Shown here piece after piece: positions 12,125-23,009 of a stretch of DNA of 64,000 nt. This stretch comes from Syncephalastrum monosporum B8922 (Eukaryota; Mucoromycota; Mucoromycetes; Mucorales; Syncephalastraceae), in NCBI GenBank assembly GCA_000697355.1, contig JNEN01001204.1, positions 1 through 64,000 on the forward strand, given 5' to 3'. A model generated the notes under the pieces. The model worked only from the letters and a program-made list of their open reading frames with translations. It did no database searches and was not told where the DNA came from. A program made the position numbers and the translations under genes. The first letter of the stretch is position 1, and every line of letters begins with the position of its first letter.

Positions 12125-12315
12125 TTCCAGCCAGTGTAACGCTAAAGCACTTTAATGGCTGGTTGAATACAGGCGGTCATCAGTATATCCTGTGCCACCT
12201 TATGCTTGAAATGAACTACACGCCTACACCGCCTGGACGTACCGTCCCTGGTACGTCGTAATTGGATAACCACCAGATAAAGGTACAGTGAAACAAAGTG
12301 TATTTCACGAGATCA
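12125..12315 (+). repeat. Dispersed repeat R3, copy 1
   Basis: This segment aligns with 41445-41650 in the same orientation. Shared landmarks include TTGAATACAGGCGGTC / TCGAATACAGGCGGTC, CACCTTATGCTTG, GTCCCTGGT and AAAGTGTATTTC / AAAGTATATTTC. Differences are scattered substitutions and small indels, so these are old copies of a non-coding repeat. No protein reading frame is conserved between them. Confidence 0.65.
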
Positions 12316-12554
12316 TTTGGCTCATCCAGCTGCTTTGTGAAAGAACTCTTGTTTGTTTGGAGCTGGCAGCCTTGTACGCTCTTGCGCCCCATCGCTTCGA
12401 GAGAGCCCATAACTCGCTTCCGGCATGCCTTCTGCGTGCATGCTCAGATGTGGAGATAATAACAGGCTGAATTCTATGAAATACACTCAGTACATCTTTG
12501 CAAGCACTTTAATAGATATGCAACCTGGTTATACTGTATCCATACCAAAGGCCT

Positions 12555-13252
12555 TTATTTCAGACAAAGGCCTATCATCTTTGTTGTTGCAAGCGGGCTG
12601 AACGACGCGGCGCCCGTGTCCGACAGCGCTGAGGTCGGGGTAATGGGGAAGCGAGAGCGGGAGGAAGATGGGTACGGCGAGCAAGTAGAGGAGGGAGACT
12701 TCGACTGCCGCTGCTGCTGTCTTTGCAGGCTCTTCAACTTCCTTTTAGCCTGTCGCAACGTCCTCTTCTCCTTCTGAAGCGTGATGGCTTCTCTCCCATT
12801 CTTCTTCTGCTCGCCGGACAGCTTCGCGTCTATCTTCTTCGCCTCCTTGACGAGCGCATAATACTTCTTGCGCAACTTGTCCGCGTCACCCTCGTCGCTC
12901 TTGTCAAGCGCGCCATGTACAGTGCTCTTGCTCTTCGCCTCAACTTCAGGCTTGCCGTCACTAGCACCACCTTCTCCTTCTTCTCCTTCTCAGCGAGTGC
13001 CCTATTCACCTTCTGGCGCTTCGCTCCTCCTTCATCTCCTTCGTGCTCCTCACTGTCTTCTTTCTCCACATCGACGTCATGCTGGGGAGGGGGCGCTTCT
13101 GCCCTACCTGCCTGGTAAGGGCTGCCGCCTCGGTGGGCTTGGCAACACGGACTGTAGCAGCGTCGCCTCGGGTGGAGGCTTCACGGCGCTTGCTGAGTCG
13201 TGTGCAATCCTTAACGTCCTAGGGTTCGTCGAGAGATCTCTTGGGTTGAGCC
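12555..13252 (-). pseudogene. Decayed Lys/Glu-rich coiled-coil protein gene
   Basis: Reading the minus strand from an ATG near 13252 gives MAQPKRSLDEP and then a stop. Coding character then continues in changing frames: AKPTEAAALTRQ, then EEHEGDEGGAKRQKVNRALA with EKEKKEK, then DADKLRKKYYALVKEAKKID and a basic coiled-coil tail down to 12555. GC-rich third positions and the charged composition look like a once-real gene, but at least one stop and two or more frame changes are needed. I could not rescue it with plausible introns. The family is not recognised. Confidence 0.45.
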
Positions 13253-13293
13253 ATTACGGAGAGGAAAGTGCTGTAAAAGCAGGAAAAGGGTGA

Positions 13294-13814
13294 AGTGAAT
13301 TTTTTCATGCCGTGTGTCAAATACAGTACTCGCTCAATAACTCAGTCACCACCGTAGCAGCCCCTGGTGGTCGACTCACCGAATGATACTCCGGCCACAG
13401 ACTTTGGCTGATACTGTATGTTGTACAGTATGTACTTGATCCGTTACACTCTGTGATACATATATTGTATATGCGTGGCACACCTGCAGCTATATAGACA
13501 TTTTGTCCGCCTTTTTCATCTGCTTTCCATAACGAAATGCAACAACTTGCTAGCCGCCGAAAATAAGCTGTATGTTGGAAGCATCAGAGTATGACTCCGT
13601 ACAGTCAATGCCAGCTCGCGCAGTGGGCTAAGGAAGAATTCGGCCTGACAACAAAGCCCAGCCAATTCACCATTTCGGTCATAAACAAAGAGAAAAAATA
13701 TATATGCAAATGGGAAATAAACAACTTGACGTAAAACGCGTTAAGCAGCCCTTTGCCCCCAAAATGAAAGACGTTTTCTTGACCTTCGTCGATGAAATAG
13801 AGGAGAATAATATG
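13294..13814. other. Intergenic, no gene seen
   Basis: AT-rich sequence without a convincing ORF, RNA gene or repeat match inside the window. Confidence 0.35.
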
Positions 13815-14393
13815 TCACTCACGTGAGGCTCCATTTTCTATTGATATTATGCGGATATCGAGGCTCTGATAGGTGAGCAGCATCTCATATTTAAGCAAAA
13901 CAAAGCATTGTCCCTGGTTGCTTGCTTGAACCCAATTGGCTGACATGTGATGTAGAACCTTCGATGGATACTTGATGGGGGTTGATCGGGTATAAAATAA
14001 TCGAGTTATTAAATTCCCTCTGATTAGCACGATTCGGTTGCAGTGATAGTTATCGAGTATCGAGTTATCGAGCGAGTACTGTAGTTTTTGCTTGTATAAT
14101 TGCGTCCAATACGTGTAATGCACCCATGCACTTTTCCATTTAGCGCTTCCAGCGTCAGTTACAAAGCCAAAGGATGAGGAGACCTTATGTGCAAAACCAC
14201 AGTGGTCTCTGGATATCCAGTCGATCGCTGACATGCCAGGACTCTTCCGTGTGATGTCCATAATGTAAATGAATGAGGTACACTGCAAAGTATGTTCGGG
14301 TAAAATGACTTTGGGGTACAAACACATCCAATAAGATGTGATAAAATATAAAGACAGCGTAGACCTGTTACATTCAGAAGTTGTGTCGTCCAT
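13815..14393 (-). CDS. Hypothetical protein, 192 aa orphan ORF
   Basis: An uninterrupted 192-codon reading frame starts at a real ATG (MDDTTSECNRST). The product is rich in aromatic and hydroxyl residues (DNYHCNRIVLIRGN, LHHMSANWVQASNQGQ) and has no motif I recognise. A good 5' splice site, GTGAGT, overlaps the last codons, so the frame could be the first exon of a longer gene or a fragment of a multicopy family. Codon use is AT-leaning, unlike the housekeeping genes around it. Whether it is expressed is unclear. Confidence 0.35.
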   Translation of the reverse strand: MDDTTSECNRSTLSLYFITSYWMCLYPKVILPEHTLQCTSFIYIMDITRKSPGMSAIDWISRDHCGFAHKVSSSFGFVTDAGSAKWKSAWVHYTYWTQLYKQKLQYSLDNSILDNYHCNRIVLIRGNLITRLFYTRSTPIKYPSKVLHHMSANWVQASNQGQCFVLLKYEMLLTYQSLDIRIISIENGASRE

Positions 14394-14860
14394 TATCCGC
14401 GAATGCGTTCATCATACTACTGACAAAGCTGAACTGCGTCAAGGACCTGAAGCTTCAGCGTGTATTCTGCTAGGCCTTGTGCACCCACCCATGTTCCGTC
14501 CCGCATGATAATCCAAGAACATGACGAGCTTTGACCCATATAAATCGGCTCAGTGGATCAATAAGGCGCGTTTCTAAATCACCGGTAATGCCAGGAAGTA
14601 CCCTTATGGGGCAAGAACGCGTAATTTCACTCATACTCAGTGATCTGCAGAGCTCGCTTAGTAAGTCGGCCACGGGGGGTTGAACGGGCCGGGTCGGCCT
14701 TTAGAAATGTCAATACCGGGGTTTCGGTGAAATTGATTGATCGTTGAGGCGGCCCAGCTGAATAATGCAAAGGTAAGCTGATTAGTAACGGGCCCAGAAC
14801 CATATATAAGAAAATCGCTAAATTCAGGAACACAAAACACAAACAAGATAACTTAAAATT
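14394..14860. promoter_or_regulatory. Upstream region of the Old Yellow Enzyme gene
   Basis: A 467 bp interval before the enzyme ATG. It contains ACCATATATAAGAAAATC at about 14801-14818, a TATA-like element some 45-55 bp upstream of the start codon. No other gene is apparent. Confidence 0.4.
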
Positions 14861-16027
14861 ATGACATCCAAACTCTTTCAGCCTATCCAACTGGGCAACC
14901 ACAAGCTGCAGCACCGTGTCGTGCTTGCACCATTGACTCGCCTGCGGGCGTCTCAAGCTGCCGTGCCCTCTCCCTTGATGGCCGAGTACTACAAGCAACG
15001 CGCCAATCCGGGTGGTTTGTTGATCTCTGAGGCAACGCTGATCTCTCCTACCGCGGGTGGCTCTGTTGGTGCCCCTGGCATCTACAACGACGAACAGTCG
15101 GCAGGATGGAAACCCGTGACGGAGGCTGTCCACGCGAAGGCTGGTATTATTTTCATGCAGCTGTGGCACATTGGCCGCGCTACGTCGTCCAAGCTCATGC
15201 CGGGCAACCAAAAGCCTCTGTCGGCCTCCGCCATTGCGATCAAGGGCAAGAATCTGCTCGGCGAAGACTATGAGGAGCCTCGTGCCCTGACCAAGGACGA
15301 GATCAAGGACGTCGCCAAGGATTTTGCCGCTGCCGCGCGTCGGGCCGTGGATGCTGGCTTCGACGGTGTTGAGATCCACGGTGCTAGCGGGTAAGCTTGA
15401 ATCGTCCCATATATAGCACGACTTTCTAAATTCTTCCACGTATGCAGATATCTGGTCGACCAGTTCCTCAACACATCTTCGAACAAGCGTACGGACGAGT
15501 ATGGCGGCCCCATCGAGAACCGTGCCCGATTCGGCCTTGAGGTGGTCGAGGCTGTTGTAGAAGCTGTGGGCGCCGAGCGCACCGCTATCCGCCTGTCGCC
15601 TTACTCTGGTTTCCAGGACATGGAAGATGAAACACCCATTGACACGTGGACTTACTTTACGAAGCAACTTCAGGAGAAGCACCCCAACTTGGCCTATGTT
15701 CATTTTGTTGAGCCTCGGGATGATTTGATGCCGCGTTCGCTCGAAGACATCAAGAAACGAGATGGTCTGACTCTGGACCCGTTCCGAGCTGCATGGAAGG
15801 GGCCTTTCATCTCAGCTGGCGGCTATACAACCAACCCCAAGCTTGCTGAAGAAGTGGCGGATAAGACAGGCAACCTGATCGCGTTTGGCCGCACCTACAT
15901 CGCGAACCCAGACCTTGTGTTGCGTTTGAAGAACAACTACCCCTTGAACCCTTACATCCGTGAGACCTTTTTTGCCGGTGCTGAAAAGGGTTATACCGAT
16001 TATGAGACTTACAAGGCCACCGCATGA
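14861..16027 (+). CDS. Old Yellow Enzyme-type NAD(P)H:flavin oxidoreductase
   Basis: Two exons, 14861-15390 and 15448-16027, encode 369 residues, a normal length for this FMN-dependent (beta/alpha)8-barrel family. The N-terminus KLFQPIQLGNHKLQHRVVLA and LAPLTRLRA are typical FMN-binding segments. MQLWHIGRAT, RLSPYSGF, SAGGYT and FGRTYIANPDL follow in order. Family members reduce alpha,beta-unsaturated carbonyls such as oxylipins, quinones and nitro compounds. The substrate-binding motif reads EIHGASGYLVDQF: the His and the Tyr proton donor are kept, but the Asn (or second His) normally three residues after the His is Ser. That may alter how carbonyl substrates are held. The intron splits this motif. 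Confidence 0.93.
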
Positions 16028-16883
16028 GCTTTTATTGCATACTTTCGTTAATGTTTTCCCCCTTGCTTATAACTGTAGTATGTAGATAATAAAAGATTAG
16101 CTGTAATTACAAATCGATTATTTTTCGCTTGCATAATTTTTTTTGGGTGTTATCCATTATTATATGGTAAGCTTTCTATACTTTTTGAGCACCTACTCTA
16201 TCGAACGTCATGATCAGCCTTGCTCCGTGCATATAAAACAACCTCTAAGATGATCAAGTATTTTTCATAACCCTTGCGAGACGTGGCATCGGCAGCCATT
16301 AATGCCAAGGGGACCACCTACGTGATCCGAGTTCGGGGAAATCACGAGTTCGAGGACACTACGACAAACCAACAGCTTCGAAGTCTTTGAATACAGGAAT
16401 CCTTTAAATCTCTTTCAATCTGATATCGGCATGCAGTGTTCTTCTGTATATCTAAGTCTACTATAGACTATCATTTCTCACTGTGACCATTCAAATACGA
16501 CATTATATAAGAGCGCACGGTAGAAAGGATAAAGACGACTAGACACAAGGCGATGACGACAACGCACAGATGTGCCTGTCAAGGATCACGTCTTGACGAG
16601 GGTTTAATGGTCGCTTTCTGCCGCATTTATACGTATTTCTTTGACTGCACTGATGCATATGCTTATGAGCAATCTGTGGCAAGTGCTACGTCGAGGATGG
16701 TACAGTGTATCATCACCGCTTAAACTCCGTACTGTGTGTTTCAGGACAAAGCAGGGCACCGTTTATGACACGCTTCCTGTGTGACGGTAGCCAACCAATG
16801 ACTCTCTGACTTTCCCCTTCCTTTTCTTTTTTCCCTTTCGTTGTATTGTTGCTGCAAGCGATACCTCCACTGCATTCCTCGCC
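16028..16883. other. Intergenic region, no gene seen
   Basis: AT-rich 3' flank of the Old Yellow Enzyme gene, then a region with no reading frame I trust. A CT-rich stretch at about 16810-16850 immediately precedes the next start codon. Confidence 0.4.
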
Positions 16884-17993
16884 ATGAGCAGCCGGTCGTC
16901 CCTGCTTGGGCCCAGCCTCGACAAGCGAAGACACTATAACACGACAGAGCTGCAGAGACCTCGTCTGGCGAACCACGCAGAGCTTGAACGCCACCTCGAT
17001 CGACTCGAGGCGTCACTCAATGCGGAATTTGAGCAGTACTTTGCGAATACCCTCAACCTATCCGCACGCGATCCCATCCCATCCCCACCGAAGCGGCCTC
17101 TCTCTGGTACCAGTTTTGGACAGCAACAGCAGAAACAGCAAAAGAGTGACGCCTCCATCCTCGATCGGCTCCTCAACGAGCCGATCCCGCAAGTGCTGGA
17201 TGCTCAACCGCCATTCAGTCCGCACGATCAGAGTCTACGACTGACAGACGCGTCTTTCCACTCGGACCGCGAGATATTGGGGGATATCATGAAACAGCCC
17301 TTTGGAGACGTTATTCCGGATCATTCTCAGTTCGATGAGCGGTACAACGTGTCACCGCTCTTGAACCCGCAACTGGAAGATCCGACGCCGAGCCGGACCG
17401 TGTCGCCCGGCCACTACTTTGGTGCACGCTCGCTTCCTCTCGACTCGTTCGATGATGTGTGGCAGTCCGAAAGCAAGGTGGGTTTACGGTACCGTGTCAC
17501 ACTAGGATACTGACATTACCATAGAAACACAGGCCCCTGTCTTCACATTCGGAAAAAGATGGCAGTGCGGAAGACGTGTTCCCTGACTGCGAGAGTGTTT
17601 CGCTCGAAGATACCTTTGTATGTCATCCTACGTCAAATGCCATGTACAGGATACTGAATGCAACCTCATTTGGCCATTTTAATATAGAAAACTCTACCCG
17701 AATCATTGAAACGGGGGCCTGAATGCCACATCAACACGCTCCAGCTCGACCACTTGCGCTCGCTTTTACACAATAAAAGTCGATCGTCCATCAACAGCCG
17801 CTCCGCATCCGACCCTCGCCCACGCTCTGCATCCTCCTATCATAGTCATACCAACACGGCGCATTCATCGATACCAGCATCTGCCTCCACTTCTCTGCAT
17901 TCGCATCCTTCCCCGAAAGCACACCGTCAACAGCCGCCAGCCCAGCCTCAGTGTGTCTGGTGCGCAGCCGACCAGCAATGCGGCATGGGATGA
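16884..17993 (+). CDS. Hypothetical Ser/Pro-rich protein
   Basis: Three exons (16884-17477, 17525-17617, 17688-17993) give 330 residues. The introns are only 47 and 70 nt and keep frame. The N-terminus has a short predicted amphipathic helix (ELERHLDRLEASLNAEFEQY), then polar, Ser/Pro/Gln-rich, probably disordered sequence. A second helical patch (INTLQLDHLRSLLHNKSR) precedes a Ser/His-rich stretch and a C-terminal Cys cluster, CVWCAADQQCGMG. I do not recognise the family. It is convergent with the uS14m gene, 179 bp apart. Confidence 0.7.
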
Positions 17994-18172
17994 ATTGAAA
18001 AAAGAAAAGAAAAAAGAAATGCAAATACGTGAGCCATCTATGTGTGGTTTATTTTGTTCGATTATCTGCGACGGTGGTGTAATGGTGTGACGGTGTGTAT
18101 GCGTGAAGAGACAGGAGAGACAGTGTATGTATGGTACAGGGCGCCAAAGGACATGTTTTGGTTTTTTCTTTT

Positions 18173-18472
18173 TTACCAGGAGGCCTTCTTGACACCGGGC
18201 AGCTCGCCGTTGAGTGCCTTGAGACGGAACTGGAAACGGCAGAGCTTGAATTCACGAAGGATACCGCGGCCATGACCGGTGGCGACGCAGCGGTTGTGAA
18301 TGTAGGCAGGGGAGGATTGTTTTGGCATGTTGTTCAGCGAGAGTTGGGCCTGGTGACGCACGCGGGCAGGCAGCGTCTCGTTGCGGGTGATGAAGCGGTA
18401 GGCCTGGCGAGTCAGCTCGTTGTCAGCCAAGAGTTGGCGGTATTTGATGTCACGCAGCACTCGGCTTCTCAT
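18173..18472 (-). CDS. MRP2: Mitochondrial small ribosomal subunit protein uS14m
   Basis: A single exon of 99 codons on the minus strand. The C-terminal half carries the uS14 hallmark: a NRCVATGHGRG stretch, LREFKLCRFQFRL and the terminal GELPGVKKASW. Bacterial-type S14 lacking zinc ligands is typical of mitochondrial versions (yeast Mrp2). The protein would sit in the head of the mitochondrial small subunit. The start is taken at MRSRVLRDIKYR, because the extra upstream codons look like untranslated leader. It is divergent from CLF1, with 196 bp between the start codons. Confidence 0.9.
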   Translation of the reverse strand: MRSRVLRDIKYRQLLADNELTRQAYRFITRNETLPARVRHQAQLSLNNMPKQSSPAYIHNRCVATGHGRGILREFKLCRFQFRLKALNGELPGVKKASW

Positions 18473-18668
18473 TATGTATGTGTATGAAGAAAGTGTTTGT
18501 TGAGAGGGAGTGACAGACGCCCAATGTTTAAAATTGACAGACTCTGAGTTTGACGAAAAGCAGTCCACCCGCCCATTCGCTCATTTCAATCCATCCACGG
18601 AGCAAGTGCGTGTTAATCTTTCGAACTCATACGCACCCGACTTTCTTTCCTTCCTTTGTCGACTCGAG
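18473..18668. promoter_or_regulatory. Shared divergent promoter of uS14m and CLF1
   Basis: Only 196 bp separate the two start codons, so the core promoters of both genes must lie here. I see no clear TATA box; the sequence is CT-rich near the CLF1 start. Confidence 0.55.
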
Positions 18669-20957
18669 ATGGAGCCTGGACAGACCACACAAGGCACTGG
18701 CAAGAACCCACGCCCTCCGCGTGTACGTCTGCAACGCCGAATACATTCTCATGCGCTGTCCTACTCACTGCTGTTGTTGCTTTTGCTTCTAGGTCAAGAA
18801 CAAGAATGCCGCCCCCGTGCAAATCACGGCCGAGCAAATCTTGCGCGAAGCCCACGATCGCCGCCTCGAACCGACCCATTCCATCCCGCGCCAAAAGATC
18901 AGCGATCTCGAAGAACTCTCGGAGTTCCGCCAACGCAAGCGCAAAGACTTTGAGGACAATATCCGCAAGAATCGCCTCAACATTGCGAATTGGCTCAAGT
19001 ACGCCAACTGGGAAGATTCCCAAAACGAGTTTCAGCGCGCCCGATCCGTCTATGAACGTGCCATTGACGTCGAGCCCCGCAATGTCGCCATCTGGATGCG
19101 CTACATTGAGATGGAAATGAAGAACAAAAACGTCCAGCACGCGCGGAATCTCCTCGATCGCGCCGTCACGTTTATGCCGCGCGTCGACCAGTTCTGGTAC
19201 AAGTACACCTACATGGAGGAGCTGCTCGGCGAAGTGCCCAAGGCGCGCAACGTGTTTGAGCGCTGGATGAAGTGGGAGCCGGACGAGACTGCCTGGCAGG
19301 CGTATATCAAGATGGAGCTGCGCTACAAGGAAGAGGAGCGGGCCCATGCCATCTACGAGCGGTTCGTCAGCATCCATCCCGAGCCCAAGAACTGGATCAA
19401 ATGGGCGAAATTCGAGGAGGAGCACAACAATTTGGGTAAGCAGAGTGTGCACAGAGCATACGCGGCTTGCTCATGGAATCCTTCTTAGACAAAACCCGTG
19501 ACATCTACACCGAAGCGATCCAGTACTTGGGCGACGAGAAACTCGACCAAAAGGTCGTCGTTGCATTCGCCAAATTCGAAATCAAGATGAAGGAGTTTGA
19601 GCGTGCGCGTGTCATTTTCAAGTACGGTCTCGACCGTCTGCCCAAATCCAAATCCGAATCCCTTTACAACCAATACACCAACTTTGAAAAGCAGTACGGC
19701 GACAAGGAGGGCATTGAGAACGTTGTCATTGGCAAGCGACGCGTCCAATACGAGGAGGAGATCGAGACCAACTCAAAGAACTACGACGTCTGGTTTGATT
19801 ACACCAAGCTCGAAGAGTCGACCGGCGACGTGACGCGCGTACGCGAAGTATACGAAAGAGCCATTGCCCAGGTACCGCCCGGCAACGAGAAGCGGTACTG
19901 GCGGCGCTACATCTATCTGTGGATCAACTATGCCCTCTTTGAAGAACTCGAGACCGAAGACATTGACCGGACACGCGAGATTTACACGCAATGCTTAACG
20001 CTGATACCGCACAAGCAGTTTACGTTTGCCAAGATCTGGCTTCTCGCCGCCCAGTTCGAGGTGCGCCAACTCAAGCTGCAGGCAGCACGGAAACTGCTTG
20101 GACGCGCCATCGGCATGTGCCCCAAAAATAAGCTCTTCAAGGGCTATATTGACCTTGAGATGCAGGTACGGAAAAGGAAAAAGCAAATCCACTGTGGGAT
20201 GTCGTTGGACTCACCGATGGTTCGTTCTATCGATAGCTGAGAGAATTCGACCGGTGTCGAACCCTGTACACAAAATATCTGGAGTATGACCCTGCAAGTT
20301 GCTCGGCATGGATCAAGTTTGCCGAGCTTGAAAAGCTTCTGGGCGAACAAGACCGATGCCGAGCCATCTTTGAACTCGGTATCGACCAGCCCACCCTCGA
20401 CCGACCGGAACTCTTATGGAAAGCCTATATCGGTATGTCTATAGAGATTATAACACCTGTGTGCGTCTACTCATACTGGAATAGACTATGAGATTGGAGA
20501 AGAAGAATACGAAAAGACGCGCGAGCTGTACAACCGACTCTTGGAGCGCACCGAGCACGTCAAGGTGTTTATCAGCTTTGCCCAGTTTGAGCTCTCTATA
20601 CCATATGAAGAAGGCAACACCGAAGGTATCGAGCGCGCCCGCAAGATTTTCAGTGATGCCTATGACAGCATGAAGAAGAAAGAGCTCAAGGAGGAGCGTG
20701 TACTCTTGCTTGAATCCTGGAAAGACTTTGAGGAGAACTACGGTTCGGAGGACGACAAGGAGGTTGTGGCGAAAAAGATGCCCAAGGTGGTCAAGAAGAG
20801 AAGAAAGGCGGCCGACTCCACCGAGGACGATGTCATCTGGGAAGAATACTACGACTACATCTTCCCAGACGACGAAGTCCAAGGCCGAAACCTCAAGTTC
20901 TTGGCTATGGCCCATGCATGGCAAAAGCAGAGCGGTCAAAGCACGGAAAATGCATAA
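18669..20957 (+). CDS. CLF1: Pre-mRNA splicing factor Clf1/Crooked-neck (HAT repeats)
   Basis: Five exons: 18669-18722, 18793-19435, 19489-20165, 20237-20432, 20485-20957. The product has 680 residues, the usual length for Clf1/Syf3/CRNKL1. It opens with [20 protein letters not shown] and [20 protein letters not shown], both hallmarks of the family. Then come about 15 half-a-TPR (HAT) repeats such as [28 protein letters not shown] and [10 protein letters not shown]. The C-terminus is basic and acidic. Clf1 is a scaffold of the Prp19-associated (NTC) complex and is needed for spliceosome activation. It is convergent with the sugar transporter gene, 103 bp apart. Confidence 0.96.
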
Positions 20958-21060
20958 TCCGCCCGTCGCCTTGTCCTTTCATGGATATACATTTTTTTTT
21001 TTCTTTCTTTCTTTAATTAAAAAAGCAACACACACGTACGATACAAAGAAACAAGAAAAA

Positions 21061-22720
21061 TTAATTATGCTGTTCGTCCGAGTGCGGCTTGTTGCGGATG
21101 GCCCGCTCAAAGCTCGCATAGGTCTCCTCGAGGGACCTGCCCTTGGTCTCTGGCACATACATGGCGGTGAAGAGGGTCGAAAAGAACAGGATGCCGCCAA
21201 AGATGAGGAAGGAGAAAGAGTGCAGATGATCCATCAGCAACGGGAACACCAAGGCAATGATAAAGTTCGTGCCCCAGTTGACGCTCGTCGCTATCGCCGT
21301 CATGGACGACGCCGCGTGCGTCGGCGAGAGCTCGGACGTGATCAGCCAGGGAATGGGTCCCAGCCCGATAGCAAAGGACGACACAAACAGAAAGACGGAC
21401 GCAACCAACAAGCCTTTGATTTGGAAATAGCCCCCGATCACGAGCGTGATGGCTGTCAGGCATCCACCGGCTTGGGCTACCAGCAGCAAGCAGCGCCGTC
21501 CAAGACGGTCAATCAAGGCGACTGCAAGCAGGGTCACGACGAGATTGACAAACGAAGTGGCGGTCGCCATGAGGGTCGTGACCTGCGGGTTAAACGACTC
21601 GCTAAAGATGATGGTCGAGTAGTACATGACGCCGTTGACAGCCGAGAACTGCTGCGTCGCGTGCAGCACCACCACGATCAGCGTGATCCGACGCACGACC
21701 GGGTCCGTAAATAGCTGCCGGATGCCGTAGGCCTCCTGGCTCTTGTCGTGCTCGGTGGCACGGATCACGGACGGATCCGTTTCTTCCTGAGCGTCTTGCT
21801 CTTTCTTGGCATCCAGCTTCGAGGGTGTGGGCGAGTCGGTGACGGCGCTTGATGCGCCGCGCTGGCCCAGAATGATATCCTGCAGCTCACCCTCGACGTC
21901 CCAGGCCTGGCCGCGTAGTTTTTGCAGCGCCGTCAGCGCTCCGTCTAGATCGTTCATCGACACGAGATAGCGAGGCGACTCGACGCAGAATGGCATCACG
22001 CATGCCTGAAACAGGGCCGGTAAAGCGACGAGCGCATAATTGAGACGCCACAGGGGCACATTAGCGAGCGGGAACGCGATGAGGTTGGACAGGAGGATAC
22101 CAATCACGATAAAGAGCCTATGCATGAAGAATGTATCAGCCTCGATAAAGTACAGGCAGAAGGATGGATCTATTACTGGTTGAGGGTGCCCATCGCGCCA
22201 CGCCCGCGAATGGTGGATACCTCGCCATTGTAGGTCGGGGTCGCCACCGACCCCATGCCGCAGGATAAGCCAGCAAAGAAGCGACCGACAATAAACATGG
22301 CGGGCGAGGGTGAAATCGCCATGAGGAGCGCGCCCACTACCCAGCCAATGTTGTTGAAGCATATGGTTTTTTTCCGTCCTAGGAATGTGAGGGTCGGCCC
22401 GGCCGCTAGACTCGCCACCAGCCCACCAATGCAGAAGAAGGAAACGGCTGTACCCCTTGAAAAAGTGGATATTTCCTTTTTTATATCACTTGGAAGCATT
22501 GTTTCCATTTTTTTATATATTACCACAACAGTGAGTCCATGGGGAGACAGTCGGGCAAGACGGGGTTATTGACATGCGCTGCGCCATGTTCGCAAGCGTG
22601 TGTGGCATTGCCGGCGATATTGGGCGAGCCAATCGTCCAGCCCATGCTAAATGCGCCGATGCATGAGACGCATACGCAGAATAAGGTGTAGAGCGGGAAC
22701 CGCGCTTCCCTTGAATCCAT
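21061..22720 (-). CDS. MFS sugar transporter (hexose transporter/GLUT-like)
   Basis: Three exons (22720-22524, 22455-22177, 22117-21061) encode 510 residues with twelve predicted membrane helices. Sugar porter signatures are present: GRKKT after helix 2, a VGRFFAGLSCGMG helix-4 motif, a VESPRYL variant of PESPRYL before the long cytosolic loop, QQFSAVNGVMYYST in helix 7, DRLGRR, and PETKGRSLEE near the end. A large soluble loop follows the first extracellular residues in exon 1 (NATHAC, a possible N-glycosylation site). It should import hexoses at the plasma membrane; the exact sugar cannot be told. Intron phases fit without error. Confidence 0.92.
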
Positions 22721-23009
22721 AAGTCACTAGATGTGTCGAGAAGGACAAGAGAGATGGAAATGAAAAGAGAAAATAATGAAGAGAAAGATCGGTTGGGAAG
22801 CCAACGGGCAGAGGGATGTGTCTTTATTTTTATTTTTTCACGGATCATGATTGATTGGAAAGGGAAAGGAGAGGACGGTCGATTTTTGCTTGATGCGGAA
22901 AAAAAGAGAAGAGTGATTGGATGTATAGGTGGTTGTTTGGGGTCTAGATCCACCTCTCGGAAAGTTATGAAAATGCAAATGCGGATGAAATGAGATGAAA
23001 TATAGCCTA

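Noticed and set aside
14627..15703. 358-codon minus-strand ORF opposite the Old Yellow Enzyme gene
   Set aside because: Codon-bias shadow of a well-supported gene; it crosses its intron and has no domain.
18613..19452. 279-codon minus-strand ORF opposite CLF1
   Set aside because: Shadow of the HAT-repeat coding region; no independent features.
20698..21714. 338-codon plus-strand ORF across the CLF1 3' end and the sugar transporter
   Set aside because: It spans the end of one gene and runs antisense to another, with no domain of its own.
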